Shown one piece after another: positions 25,937 to 35,111 of a stretch of DNA of 64,000 nt; the stretch's first letter is position 1; each line of letters starts with the position of its first letter. The notes below the pieces were generated by a model that saw only the letters and a program-made list of their open reading frames with translations, made no database searches and had not been told where the DNA came from. The stretch spans positions 135,836-199,835 of the forward strand of contig JAEYLX010000027.1 of the NCBI GenBank assembly GCA_023407575.1, given 5' to 3'. Position numbers and translations under genes: made by a program. This DNA is from Bacillota bacterium (lineage in GTDB: Bacteria; Bacillota; Clostridia; Lachnospirales; Lachnospiraceae).

Positions 25937-27325
25937 TTGAGTGGTTCAAATAAAGTTGTTAAATTCAAGAAGCGAAAAACAATTAATATTGGTATCATTG
26001 TTTTTTTAATTTTGTTTGTATATATTGCATTTAACGTAATAATTTATTTTACAAAAGAGAAGTTGTCAATTTATGAGGTTCATGAAGGTACAACGGTAAT
26101 TGATAACCATTTTACTGGACTTATTGTACGTGATGAGAAGGTTTACACCTCGCATCAAGCCGGGTTTATTACATATTTTCAAAAAGAAGGTGCAAGAGTC
26201 GCAAAGAATAGCGATATTTATTCTGTAGATGAAGTGGGACAACTTAACCAGCTGATGTCAGATGAAGATATAGCAATTACAATGCCCGAACGTAGTAAAG
26301 CAGAGATTAAACGTAACATACGTGATTTTGACAAGACTTTTAGTGACACGAACTACGCCAAGGTCTATGACTTTAAAGAGGATGCGCAAAGTACAGTACT
26401 TGACATACTTAACACAGCAGTTGTTACCCACGGAATAGACTTACTTGAAGAATCAGGTATTACATTCAACTATGACCTTATACAGTCTACGGAGAGTGGA
26501 GTTATTTCATACTATCTTGATTCTTTAGAGACAATCACACCTCAAACTGTAACTGCAGAAATGTTTGATACCCAAAAGTATAATAGAATCAGTCTTCGAA
26601 AAACTGAGATGCAACCACAGGATACTCCTATTTATAAAATCGTAACTTCTGATACCTGGAAGTTAATATTACCATTAACTCAAATTCAATATGAAAAACT
26701 AGATGGAAGAGTTAATGTCAACTTGACAGTTTTGGAAGATGATTTTCAAATGAAAGCCGCTTTGTCTCTATATAAAATTGAGAATAATTACTATGCTGAA
26801 CTCACAATGGACAAGTATCTATCTAATTATCTTGAGGAACGTTATCTTGACGTAGAAGTGGATTTTGATTCAGATAAGGGACTTAAAATACCTCTTACTT
26901 CCGTTGTAGAAAAGGATGTTACCTTAGTTCCTAAAGAATATATGGGACAAGGAGCCAACAGCGAAGATGAGGGCTTAACCATTAAAAATTTACGTGAGAA
27001 CGGAGAAATTATCTATACATTTCAAAAAATTGATGTTCTTTTTGAAGATGATGTTTATCTTTATCTCGATAAGAATGTATTTCCGGTTGGAACAATAATC
27101 ATGTCGACTTCTACGCCAAATGATGAGTATACAATTACAGAGGTTAGACAATTAACAGGGGTATATAATGTAAACCTGGGCTATGCTGTTTTTAAGAGAA
27201 TTGATATTATCTCGAAGACAGAGGATTATTGTATTATAGATAAGAATACAAAGAATGGCTTATCTGCTTACGATCAGATTGCTCTGGTTGGATCTACAGC
27301 TGTAGAACAAGCGATTATTTACTAA
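25937..27325 (+). CDS. HlyD-like membrane-anchored protein
   Basis: A 462-residue protein: a short Lys/Arg-rich cytoplasmic start, one membrane helix (about 18-38, INIGIIVFLILFVYIAFNV), and a long extracytoplasmic part resembling membrane-fusion (HlyD) adaptors, with a barrel-sandwich-type segment (DNHFTGLIVRDEKVYTSHQAGFI broken by loops) early and late. No ABC transporter lies beside it. The conserved position upstream of yggS and sepF in Lachnospiraceae suggests an envelope or division role. The start is TTG 25937 after TGGAGGTG; it is the only candidate well placed. Confidence 0.75.
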   Translation: MSGSNKVVKFKKRKTINIGIIVFLILFVYIAFNVIIYFTKEKLSIYEVHEGTTVIDNHFTGLIVRDEKVYTSHQAGFITYFQKEGARVAKNSDIYSVDEVGQLNQLMSDEDIAITMPERSKAEIKRNIRDFDKTFSDTNYAKVYDFKEDAQSTVLDILNTAVVTHGIDLLEESGITFNYDLIQSTESGVISYYLDSLETITPQTVTAEMFDTQKYNRISLRKTEMQPQDTPIYKIVTSDTWKLILPLTQIQYEKLDGRVNVNLTVLEDDFQMKAALSLYKIENNYYAELTMDKYLSNYLEERYLDVEVDFDSDKGLKIPLTSVVEKDVTLVPKEYMGQGANSEDEGLTIKNLRENGEIIYTFQKIDVLFEDDVYLYLDKNVFPVGTIIMSTSTPNDEYTITEVRQLTGVYNVNLGYAVFKRIDIISKTEDYCIIDKNTKNGLSAYDQIALVGSTAVEQAIIY

Positions 27326-27431
27326 AACTGTGGTGAGATCAAAAGCTAATTTAAAATATTACAGGCTGATTTGCACAATCTGATTAACTAAATAATAACG
27401 ATGCAATAAGGGAAAGAAAGGGACTTGCCTT

Positions 27432-28187
27432 ATGATGAAAGAAAATATACTAGATATTGAACAGAGGATTCAAAGGGCTTGTGACAGAGCAGGACGCAGT
27501 CGTAACGAAGTTACCTTGATTGCAGTTAGTAAAACAATGCCAAATGAGAAACTAGTTGAAGCTTATCACTTAGGAATGAGAAATTTTGGCGAAAACAAGG
27601 TACAGGAGCTTGTTCAAAAGTATGAAGATTTATCACAGGAATTTGATAACGACACTGTATGGCATATGATAGGACATTTGCAGCGAAATAAAGTGAAATA
27701 TATTGTAGATAAAGCAACACTAATTCATTCGGTAGATTCCGTTCGGCTGGCAGAGCAAATTAGCCTGGAAGCTGCTAAGAAAAATGTGGTTTGCGACATC
27801 TTAATCGAAGTGAATATAGCGGAGGAAGATACAAAGTTTGGTGTAACCTTAGATGAAGTCCCGGCACTTTTGGAAGAACTACAAATATATAAAAATATTA
27901 GGGTGCGTGGACTTATGGCTGTCGCACCATATACAGACAATTCTGAAAAAAATAGGGAGTATTTTAAGAAATTGCGACAATTATATGTTGACATAAAATC
28001 AAAAAACAATGATAATAACTGTAATGGAAGCAATATAGAGGAGACTGCCCCTAGATACAAACTGAACAATTTTGATGTTCTGTCCATGGGCATGACGGGT
28101 GATTTCGAGATTGCAATCGAAGAAGGTGCAACGATAATACGTGTTGGGACAGGTATTTTCGGTGAAAGAGACTATTCTAAATCATAG
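27432..28187 (+). CDS. YggS/YlmE family PLP homeostasis protein
   Basis: A 251-residue type III-fold PLP-binding protein that buffers pyridoxal phosphate in the cytoplasm; it has no known catalytic reaction. Diagnostic parts are LIAVSKTMP (PLP lysine), NFGENKVQEL, HMIGHLQRNKVK, LSMGMTGDFEIAI and RVGTGIFG. An Asn-rich insert near 190-200 (KNNDNNCNGSN) is unusual. It lies upstream of sepF as in Bacillus ylmE-sepF. Confidence 0.95.
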   Translation: MMKENILDIEQRIQRACDRAGRSRNEVTLIAVSKTMPNEKLVEAYHLGMRNFGENKVQELVQKYEDLSQEFDNDTVWHMIGHLQRNKVKYIVDKATLIHSVDSVRLAEQISLEAAKKNVVCDILIEVNIAEEDTKFGVTLDEVPALLEELQIYKNIRVRGLMAVAPYTDNSEKNREYFKKLRQLYVDIKSKNNDNNCNGSNIEETAPRYKLNNFDVLSMGMTGDFEIAIEEGATIIRVGTGIFGERDYSKS

Positions 28188-28212
28188 TATAGATAGATAG
28201 GAGAATGGACGA

Positions 28213-28785
28213 ATGTCTAATATTTTTAAAAATTTTCTTGATTCCATGAAATTAACCGAAGATGAAGATGACTACGAAGATTATTTAAGTCAAGAGGCAG
28301 AGAAGGAAGAAAAGAGAGCCAAACGTTTAGAGAAAAAGGAAGCAAAACACATTAAATATGACGAACCGCAAGTAAAACAGTCAGTTTCCTTACAGTCACC
28401 ATCAGTTATGAATGACTATAAGAAAGAAAGGGTTGCTAAGATGGAAAAAAGTACAGCAAACAAAGTTGTACCGATCCGGACTACTTCAAAGGGTCTCGAG
28501 GTATGTATTATGAAGCCAACGACTTTTGAGGATTCTCAAGAAATATGTGACATGCTATTGACCGGTAGGGCAATCGTTATTAATTTGGAAGGCTTTGATG
28601 ATAAGTTAGCACAGAGAACTATGGACTTTATCTCAGGTTCCGTTTATGCTATCAATGGTAAGCTTCATCGGATTTCAAATTGTATCTTCATTGTTTCTCC
28701 TGATACAATTGATATCTCGGGTGATTATTCCGATATCATTCAAGCGCAAGGTTTTGAACCACCAACCTTCCACACTAAGTTCTAG
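28213..28785 (+). CDS. sepF: Cell division protein SepF
   Basis: SepF binds FtsZ and tethers it to the membrane. The 190-residue protein starts with the amphipathic membrane helix IFKNFLDSMKL, continues through a charged linker rich in Glu and Lys (about 20-80), and ends in the conserved SepF domain (about 92-185) with VCIMKPTTFEDSQEI, AIVINLEGFD and DFISGSVYAINGKLHRIS. It is in an operon with yggS and ylmH. Confidence 0.95.
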   Translation: MSNIFKNFLDSMKLTEDEDDYEDYLSQEAEKEEKRAKRLEKKEAKHIKYDEPQVKQSVSLQSPSVMNDYKKERVAKMEKSTANKVVPIRTTSKGLEVCIMKPTTFEDSQEICDMLLTGRAIVINLEGFDDKLAQRTMDFISGSVYAINGKLHRISNCIFIVSPDTIDISGDYSDIIQAQGFEPPTFHTKF

Positions 28786-28788
28786 CCT

Positions 28789-29562
28789 ATGATAAACATA
28801 GAGAAAGAAGAACAGTTTCTTCGAAAACGTCTGCAAGATTTAGCAAATACAGCATATAACAAAGGAATTAGAGTGTTTACTGATTTTCTAAATCTAAATG
28901 AGCAGAACATAGCAATTAGCCTCAAACATGAGTTACCAAGGATAAAGTATTTTACTAACGGAGGTTTTAGGGAAGCCGAGAGGAAAATACTTTGTTTTTG
29001 CGAAGACGATCAAGTTAAGGAGGAGGAGATTGCCTATCCCATCGCCTGTATTAAAGTAGAACCTTTAAATCAAAAATTCAGTGATAGTTTAAACCATCGT
29101 GACTTTCTAGGAGCTGTACTTAATCTTGGTATAGAACGTACTAAAATAGGTGATATCATAATAGACACCAATGAAGGGTATTTGTTCGTTCACAAAGGCA
29201 TCAGTGAATTTATAATGGAGGAATTAACCCGTGTAAAGCACACACAGGTAAAAACCTCGCTTATGGACAAGCAGGAGTTCCATTATCAACCTAAAGTGAA
29301 AGAAGTATCAGGTACTGTTTCTTCTGTTCGACTTGACAGTATTTTATCAGTGGCTTTCAATACCTCCAGAAGTAGCTTGTCTGGATTGATTGAAGGCGGT
29401 AAGGTTTCTGTTGGTGGCAAATTAGTTATTTCCAACAGCTACAACTTAAAAGAAAATGATATTGTTTCGGTTCGAGGTATGGGAAAGTTTAAATATATAG
29501 GTACTTCCTATCAAACGAAAAAGGGAAGATATTCGGTTAAAGTTCATTTATATATTACATAA
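28789..29562 (+). CDS. ylmH: YlmH family S4-domain RNA-binding protein
   Basis: A 257-residue protein with an N-terminal YlmH domain and a C-terminal S4 RNA-binding domain (about 180-240, VRLDSILSVAFNTSRSSL and GGKVSVGGKLV). It starts only 3 bp after the sepF stop, indicating translational coupling. YlmH homologues bind ribosomal RNA or ribosomes and have been linked to ribosome quality control. DivIVA and YlmG, its usual neighbours in Bacillus, are not here. Confidence 0.9.
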   Translation: MINIEKEEQFLRKRLQDLANTAYNKGIRVFTDFLNLNEQNIAISLKHELPRIKYFTNGGFREAERKILCFCEDDQVKEEEIAYPIACIKVEPLNQKFSDSLNHRDFLGAVLNLGIERTKIGDIIIDTNEGYLFVHKGISEFIMEELTRVKHTQVKTSLMDKQEFHYQPKVKEVSGTVSSVRLDSILSVAFNTSRSSLSGLIEGGKVSVGGKLVISNSYNLKENDIVSVRGMGKFKYIGTSYQTKKGRYSVKVHLYIT

Positions 29563-29595
29563 TTCCAATATACATTTCATTTACAATGAGAAGAT

Positions 29596-29643
29596 AAGGA
29601 GGAAGGCATAACCTCATCAATTTGATGCGGTTATGTATTTTTT
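29596..29643 (+). promoter_or_regulatory. Hairpin between the ribosome binding site and ATG of aroB
   Basis: AAGGAGG (29596-29602) is 41 nt from the aroB ATG, with the stem CATAACCTCATC (29607-29618) / GATGCGGTTATG (29624-29635) in between and TATTTTTT before the ATG. Folding the hairpin brings the box to about 12 nt from the start. The same structure with its U-run also looks like an intrinsic terminator. Confidence 0.6.
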
Positions 29644-30732
29644 ATGAATAATCAGATAATAGTAAATTATGAGAACAAACCCGCATATGAAATTCAATTA
29701 AGGCCCGATTATAGAGACCTGTCAAAAGCACTCCTTGATATGGGATTAGAAGGAAGGAAGTTAATGATAGTATCTGACAGTAATGTTGCCAGGTACCATC
29801 TAAATGAAGTTACTGAACTAGTTCATAGCGTTTCTGCTTTGACCTATACGTTTGTGTTTCCAGCAGGCGAAGCTAATAAAAATCTAGACACAGTTAACCA
29901 ATGCTATGAAGAGCTAATTAAATGTAGTTTTGATCGAAATGATGTTTTAATTGCACTTGGTGGTGGCGTTGTCGGTGATTTAACTGGATTTGTAGCTGCG
30001 ACCTATTTAAGAGGCATTCGTTTTATTCAGGTGCCAACCACGTTACTTTCTATGGTTGACTCAAGTATTGGTGGTAAAACTGGTGTTGATTACAAGGCAT
30101 ATAAAAATATGGTTGGAGCTTTTCATCAACCGAAATTAGTATATATGAATTTATCTAGCTTAAACACCTTGTCGGATGCAGAGTATTTTTCAGGAATGGG
30201 TGAAATAATAAAGCATGGATTAATCAAGGATTCTAGTTATTATGCTTGGATTAAGACAAATTATGATGGTATTGCAAAAAAGGATTTAACAACGTTACAG
30301 GATTTGATATATCAGAGCTGTCAGATTAAGAGACAGGTTGTAGAGAATGATCCAAAGGAAATGGGAGAAAGAGCATTACTAAACTTTGGGCATACCATTG
30401 GACATTCCGTCGAAAAGTTAATGAATTTTAAACTGCTTCACGGAGAGTGTGTCTGCCTTGGAATGGCTGCGGCAGCTTATCTTTCTTATCAAAGGTCCTA
30501 CCTTACTAGGACAGAGTATCAGGACATACTTGACTGTATAAGTCTGTTCTTTCAACCCATTAAAGTAGAAGGTCTAGTAGCTGAACAAGTATATGAAGTT
30601 ACTAAGCTTGATAAAAAGATGGATTCAACTAAGATTAGATTTATTTTATTGCAGGGAATTGGTAATTCCATTATTGATACTACTGTGACAAAAGAAGAGA
30701 TGCTGGAAGCAATTGGTGAAATACTACTATAA
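29644..30732 (+). CDS. aroB: 3-dehydroquinate synthase
   Basis: AroB converts DAHP to 3-dehydroquinate, step two of the shikimate pathway. The 362-residue protein has the NAD-binding GGGVVGDLTGFVAATYLRG, the VPTTLLSMVDSSIGGKTGVD active-site segment, metal-ligand motifs around SGMGEIIKHGLI and NFGHTIGHSVEK, and LLHGECVCLGM. An in-frame TGA at 29623 leaves ATG 29644 as the only plausible start, although no ribosome binding site is directly adjacent (see the preceding hairpin). Other shikimate genes are absent nearby. Confidence 0.95.
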   Translation: MNNQIIVNYENKPAYEIQLRPDYRDLSKALLDMGLEGRKLMIVSDSNVARYHLNEVTELVHSVSALTYTFVFPAGEANKNLDTVNQCYEELIKCSFDRNDVLIALGGGVVGDLTGFVAATYLRGIRFIQVPTTLLSMVDSSIGGKTGVDYKAYKNMVGAFHQPKLVYMNLSSLNTLSDAEYFSGMGEIIKHGLIKDSSYYAWIKTNYDGIAKKDLTTLQDLIYQSCQIKRQVVENDPKEMGERALLNFGHTIGHSVEKLMNFKLLHGECVCLGMAAAAYLSYQRSYLTRTEYQDILDCISLFFQPIKVEGLVAEQVYEVTKLDKKMDSTKIRFILLQGIGNSIIDTTVTKEEMLEAIGEILL

Positions 30733-30771
30733 ATATTATAATAAGTCTTATACATAGGTATGGAGGAAAAT

Positions 30772-31503
30772 ATGAAGGAACGAATGAAGCATCTTATCTT
30801 ATTTATTATTTTAATTGTAATTGATCAGGTATCAAAATACTGGGTTAGAACAGACTTAATAAATCGTGATTCTCTCCCTATTATACCTGATGTATTAAAG
30901 CTTCAATATCATACAAATACCGGCGCTGTATGGGGTATTATGGGTGGGAAGGTTGAGTTTTTAAGAATATTTACACTTATCGTGTTAGTGCTGATTCTAT
31001 TCTTTTATACTAAAATACCAAGAGAAAAAAGATTTAGACCATTGTCAATCATCATTGTTTTTATCCTTGCTGGAGCAGTAGGAAACTTAATCGATCGTTT
31101 CACCCTTGGCCATGTGGTTGACTTTATTTACTTTGAATTAATTAATTTCCCTTTATTTAATTTTGCTGACATTTGTCTTACGGTTTCATCTGTCCTGCTC
31201 TTTCTATTGGCTATTTTCTATTATAAAGATGAAGATTTCGCGTTTTTGGATCAGATGTTTCGTGGAAAGAAGAAAGCTGATGCAGCAAAAGAAGACAGTA
31301 GTGTTGAGAGTCAAGAAGTTGTAGATGAGGATTTTGAGATAATTGATGTTAAAAAGGCAGAGGTTATTTTAAAGGAAGCTAAGGTTGAAGAAATAAAAGA
31401 AACAGAAGAAGAAATTGAAGAAACAGAAGAAGATATAGAAGAAACAGATGCTAAAGATGTTGAGGTTAAGGAAGAAGAAGCTAAAGCAAAAGAAACGGAA
31501 TAG
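30772..31503 (+). CDS. lspA: Lipoprotein signal peptidase II with acidic C-terminal tail
   Basis: LspA cleaves signal peptides from prolipoproteins in the membrane. Residues 1-155 form the four-helix protease with catalytic Asp108 (GNLIDRF) and Asp133 (FNFADIC). The usual enzyme ends near residue 160; here a tail of about 80 residues follows, extremely rich in Glu and Lys with repeated EETEED/IEET units, predicted cytoplasmic and disordered. The start is ATG 30772, behind TGGAGG; the upstream ATG 30760 overlaps that box. rluD follows, as in most bacteria. Confidence 0.95.
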   Translation: MKERMKHLILFIILIVIDQVSKYWVRTDLINRDSLPIIPDVLKLQYHTNTGAVWGIMGGKVEFLRIFTLIVLVLILFFYTKIPREKRFRPLSIIIVFILAGAVGNLIDRFTLGHVVDFIYFELINFPLFNFADICLTVSSVLLFLLAIFYYKDEDFAFLDQMFRGKKKADAAKEDSSVESQEVVDEDFEIIDVKKAEVILKEAKVEEIKETEEEIEETEEDIEETDAKDVEVKEEEAKAKETE

Positions 31504-31594
31504 CTGGAGCTCCAATCTTTTAATAGTAAGTAAAGCTTATTCTAAGAAACAGATAGGCTTGGAATGTTAATTGTACGAAAGGATATCATGATTC

Positions 31595-32551
31595 ATGGAA
31601 GAAGAATTCGAATTAGAGGGTGAGCAGGAACAAACCCTTGAATTTATCGTAGAAGAAGACAATCATGGTGTTCGAATCGATAAGTATTTGTCCATTATCC
31701 AAACAGAGCTTTCCCGTAGTTATATTCAAAAGCTAATTGAGGAACAAAGAGTTATCGCAGATGATAAACCTGTAAAAGCGAATTTAAAGGTTAAAACAGG
31801 TATGAGGGTGAGTATATTACTCCCAGAGCTGCGGGAGACGGAAATATTACCAGAAGACATTTCCTTGAATGTATTATATGAAGATAAAGACATCATTGTT
31901 ATAAATAAACCCAAGGGAATGGTGGTTCATCCTGCACCTGGCCATTATACAGGAACCTTAGTAAATGCGTTATTATATCATTGTCGGGATGAATTGTCCG
32001 GTATTAATGGTGTAATGCGTCCTGGAATTGTACATCGTATTGATCGTGATACTACCGGTGTATTAATTGCTTGTAAAAATGATAAAGCGCATCAATTCAT
32101 AGCGGATCAACTAAAGGTACATTCTATCACGCGAAAATATGAAGCGATTGTTTACCGTACGTTTAAAGAGGCTAGCGGCAGGGTGGATGCACCAATTGGC
32201 CGTGATCCAAAGGATCGAAAGAAAATGGCAATCAATTATAAGAATGGTAAAGCTGCAATTACGAATTACCGAGTAATTGAGAACTTAGGTCAAAAATATG
32301 CATTGGTGGAGTGTTCTCTGGAAACAGGTCGAACTCATCAAATTAGAGTTCACATGTCAAGTCTTCATCATCCTTTGATTGGTGATACTGTGTATGGAAC
32401 TATAAAGGACCCGTTTCATCTAGAAGGACAAACCTTACATGCAAAGGTATTAGGGTTTATTCACCCTACAACCAAGGAATATATGGAGTTTCAGGCACCT
32501 TTACCAGACTATTTTATTGAGCTTTTGGACAAATTAAGACGCAAGGGGTAA
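31595..32551 (+). CDS. RluD/RluA family ribosomal pseudouridine synthase
   Basis: A 318-residue protein with a short acidic lead, an S4 RNA-binding domain (about 25-80, RIDKYLSIIQTELSRSYIQ) and the RluA catalytic domain with Asp150 in HRIDRDTTG, followed by TGRTHQIRVHM. RluD isomerises uridines in 23S rRNA helix 69. The target sites cannot be read from sequence, so only the family is called. It overlaps the typical lspA-rluD context. Confidence 0.93.
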   Translation: MEEEFELEGEQEQTLEFIVEEDNHGVRIDKYLSIIQTELSRSYIQKLIEEQRVIADDKPVKANLKVKTGMRVSILLPELRETEILPEDISLNVLYEDKDIIVINKPKGMVVHPAPGHYTGTLVNALLYHCRDELSGINGVMRPGIVHRIDRDTTGVLIACKNDKAHQFIADQLKVHSITRKYEAIVYRTFKEASGRVDAPIGRDPKDRKKMAINYKNGKAAITNYRVIENLGQKYALVECSLETGRTHQIRVHMSSLHHPLIGDTVYGTIKDPFHLEGQTLHAKVLGFIHPTTKEYMEFQAPLPDYFIELLDKLRRKG

Positions 32552-32556
32552 ATTCG

Positions 32557-33846
32557 TTGAAGAGAAAATTAATTGATCGTTTAATTCAATGGAAAACAGA
32601 AGATAATGGTAAGCCAATACTGCTTACCGGTGCAAAAGGCGTGGGCAAAACATATCTTGCATATGATTTTGCTAAGGCCTTTTTTGAACGTATTTGTTAT
32701 CTTAACTTTGAAAATAATTATCAAGTTTCAGAGCTTATTGATTTACAGGATGCAGCATCATTAAAGGATAGGTTTTTTACATATTTTCAACTTGATCCTA
32801 TGGAGGAAATTACCCAAAGAATATTAATTCTTGACGAAATCAGCTTCAACACGGAAGCAATCATCACATTAATTAATCAAGAACTTTCAGAGCTATTCCG
32901 CTACATTATTTGCATTAGTAGTTATCCGTTGCCCCAGGATAATAATTTGTCTATGAAAAGTCTTTGTGTGTATCCTTTGGAGTTTGATGAATTCTTACGA
33001 GCGACAAGTAATGAGTGGTACATAGAGACAATCCAAAATCATTATTTAACCAGTCAAAAAATACCTGAAATTGTACATAAAGAATTGTTAGTACTGCACC
33101 AATTATATTTAATAATAGGTGGTATGCCAGGCGTTATAAATGAATATCTGAATCTGTCCGCCACCATCAATGTATCAGAACAACATCGGTTCTTACTTGG
33201 GTCTTATCGGGATCATATTCAAAGAGATTATGCGGATTCGGATTCCTTAAAGATGCTGCAGGTTTATGATTGCATAATCCCGCAATTACAAAAGGATAAT
33301 AAGAAGTTTCAGTATAAACTTATTAGAAAAGGTACAACCCATGCAATGTATAAAGAGGCTATTACAAAGCTTTGTGAGGATAGCTATGTTATTAAATGCA
33401 ACCGAATTACCACGGATCAGCTTAGAGAACAGAGTTTTAAGGCAGATGAGTGGAGCAATTCTCATTCAGTAGCAAATTTTAAGCTTTATCTACCAGATAC
33501 AGGTTTATTAAATACACGCAGAAACGAAGAAGAAAATCAAGCGAATAAGAACTCAATTTATGATAAAGTATTGTTAGAGAATTATTTAGCAGCTTCCCTT
33601 CAAACAAAGCATTATCCATTTGTATTCTGGGAATCTGATTCTATGGCAAAGGTAGATTTTATTTATCATAAGGATAATCAAATATATCCGGTTGAGATCT
33701 TTGATAGTGAAAATACTCGATCCAAAAGCATAAGCGTCTTAAAGCAGTGTTGTGAATTCCCATATGCTATTCGAATTTCCTCAAGGAATTTTGAATTTTC
33801 TAACCAAATAAAATACGTACCCTATTATGCTGTATTCTGCTTATAA
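32557..33846 (+). CDS. AAA ATPase with DUF4143 domain
   Basis: A 429-residue protein with Walker A GAKGVGKTYLA (about residues 25-35), Walker B ILILDEIS and a C-terminal DUF4143 region with a nuclease-like tail pattern (FVFWESDSMAKVDFIYHKDNQIYPVEI). Proteins of this family are abundant in Lachnospiraceae and of unknown function; the tail resembles restriction-endonuclease-like folds. The start is TTG 32557 behind AAGGGG, five bases after rluD, so co-transcription is likely. Confidence 0.87.
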   Translation: MKRKLIDRLIQWKTEDNGKPILLTGAKGVGKTYLAYDFAKAFFERICYLNFENNYQVSELIDLQDAASLKDRFFTYFQLDPMEEITQRILILDEISFNTEAIITLINQELSELFRYIICISSYPLPQDNNLSMKSLCVYPLEFDEFLRATSNEWYIETIQNHYLTSQKIPEIVHKELLVLHQLYLIIGGMPGVINEYLNLSATINVSEQHRFLLGSYRDHIQRDYADSDSLKMLQVYDCIIPQLQKDNKKFQYKLIRKGTTHAMYKEAITKLCEDSYVIKCNRITTDQLREQSFKADEWSNSHSVANFKLYLPDTGLLNTRRNEEENQANKNSIYDKVLLENYLAASLQTKHYPFVFWESDSMAKVDFIYHKDNQIYPVEIFDSENTRSKSISVLKQCCEFPYAIRISSRNFEFSNQIKYVPYYAVFCL

Positions 33847-33885
33847 ATCGATTACAGGAATGAAAGAAGTTCCAGAAGAAAATCA

Positions 33886-33914
33886 TTGACAAAGCTATTC
33901 TATTCGTATAGTAT
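33886..33914 (+). promoter_or_regulatory. Promoter of the blaI-like gene
   Basis: TTGACA (33886-33891), 17 bp, TAGTAT (33909-33914). It lies 240 bp upstream of the BlaI-like start, so the mRNA would have a leader of about 230 nt. Confidence 0.55.
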
Positions 33915-33931
33915 AGATGTACGGATGGTTG

Positions 33932-33945
33932 TCTACATCTGTAGA
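33932..33945. promoter_or_regulatory. BlaI/MecI-type operator
   Basis: The perfect 14-bp palindrome TCTACATCTGTAGA contains the TACA-N2-TGTA core that BlaI and MecI repressors bind. It lies about 18 bp downstream of the -10 box, where binding would block transcription start. Autoregulation by the downstream BlaI-like protein is inferred. Confidence 0.65.
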
Positions 33946-34151
33946 GTTATATCTGGTGCATTCAGAAAATACATTCTACAAAAGTAAGCCTTAGAAAAAT
34001 CAGAACTTATCGATTTGTAATACATTTACATATCGTTATTATATAGAGTTACATAACAAGATATATTTCAACAGCAGTTAACAATCTTAAAACTATTGTT
34101 GGATATTAAAAGTAGAATATATTAAAAGGTTAAAGGGGTGCGGGGAGCAAA

Positions 34152-34523
34152 ATGTCATTACCAGATATACGACTTCACGAAGGGGAACTAAATATTATGG
34201 AATTGTTGTGGTCCAACAAAGCTTTGGCCGCAAAGGATATTTCAAAAATCATTAAAGAATACATAGGGTGGGAAAAGAATACTACCTATACTGTTATTAA
34301 GCGCTTAATTGAAAAAGGTGCTATAAAACGCGAGGAGCCAGGCTTCCTATGTAAGGCAGCAATATCAAAAAAGACTGTTCAAGCAATTGAAACAAAGGTC
34401 CTGTTAAATAAATTATACAATGGTTCTTTAAGTACGTTCCTAACGGAATATGTCAATAGTCAAAATCTATCTAAGGCGGAAGTTTTAGAATTACAAAGAA
34501 TAGTAGGCGAGCAGAGAGTTTAA
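34152..34523 (+). CDS. BlaI/MecI/CopY family transcriptional repressor
   Basis: A 123-residue winged-helix repressor with the family pattern LHEGELNIMELLWSNKALAAKDI, the recognition helix NTTYTVIKRLIEKGAIKRE and a C-terminal dimerisation helix ending in LSKAEVLELQRIV. BlaI-type repressors are normally inactivated by a BlaR1/MecR1 sensor protease; none lies beside this gene. Some clostridial members control other stress genes. The start is an ATG after GGGGAGC. A terminator overlaps its stop codon, so it is monocistronic. Confidence 0.92.
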   Translation: MSLPDIRLHEGELNIMELLWSNKALAAKDISKIIKEYIGWEKNTTYTVIKRLIEKGAIKREEPGFLCKAAISKKTVQAIETKVLLNKLYNGSLSTFLTEYVNSQNLSKAEVLELQRIVGEQRV

Positions 34524-34541
34524 TAAATTCTCTGCTTTTTT
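34511..34541 (+). terminator. Terminator after the BlaI-like gene
   Basis: GCAGAGAGTTT (34511-34521) pairs with AAATTCTCTGC (34525-34535 region) with one G-U pair, then TTTTTT. The stop codon lies inside the stem. Confidence 0.8.
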
Positions 34542-34616
34542 AAATTAATAATTTATAACATTTCCTCCGACACTTTGTCATTCCCAATCGTATTATTAAT
34601 GAAAGGAGGTTAGACG

Positions 34617-35111
34617 ATGATGAAACCTTTGTCACGTACGGACAAAGAGATTGCGGAGATATATACCCGTCATGTCAATACCATTTATCGAATCTGCTAC
34701 ACTTATATGAAGAATTCTTCTGATACAGAGGACATCGTGCAAGAAACCTTTATTCGATTAATTAAATTCGGTGGTTCCTATGAAAGTGAAGAGCATGAGA
34801 AGGCATGGCTAATTAGAACAGCAGCTAATCTATGTAAGGATAATCTGAAACATTGGTGGAGAAGACGTGAAAACCTAGAGGAGTATCAAACCCTTCAAGT
34901 TGACGATACGAAAAAGGATGATACCCTTGAGGTTGTGATGAGCTTGCCTGACAAATATAAGACAGTGGTATATCTTTATTATTATGAAGGATATACCAGT
35001 GTAGAGATTTCAAAAATCCTTTCAAAACCGCAATCTACAATCCGAAACTATTTACATGAGGCACGTAATATCCTGCGAACAAAATTAGGGAGTGATTTGA
35101 ATGAAGAATAA
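34617..35111 (+). CDS. ECF-type RNA polymerase sigma factor
   Basis: A 164-residue group IV sigma factor: region 2 (about 25-90, with YMKNSSDTEDIVQETFIRLIK) and region 4 (about 110-158, LPDKYKTVVYLYYYEGYTS with VEISKIL). There is no extracytoplasmic domain. The start is ATG 34617 behind AAAGGAGG. The downstream gene overlaps by 11 bp, the usual sigma/anti-sigma arrangement. Its regulon is unknown; no copy of a self-promoter could be recognised. Confidence 0.93.
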   Translation: MMKPLSRTDKEIAEIYTRHVNTIYRICYTYMKNSSDTEDIVQETFIRLIKFGGSYESEEHEKAWLIRTAANLCKDNLKHWWRRRENLEEYQTLQVDDTKKDDTLEVVMSLPDKYKTVVYLYYYEGYTSVEISKILSKPQSTIRNYLHEARNILRTKLGSDLNEE

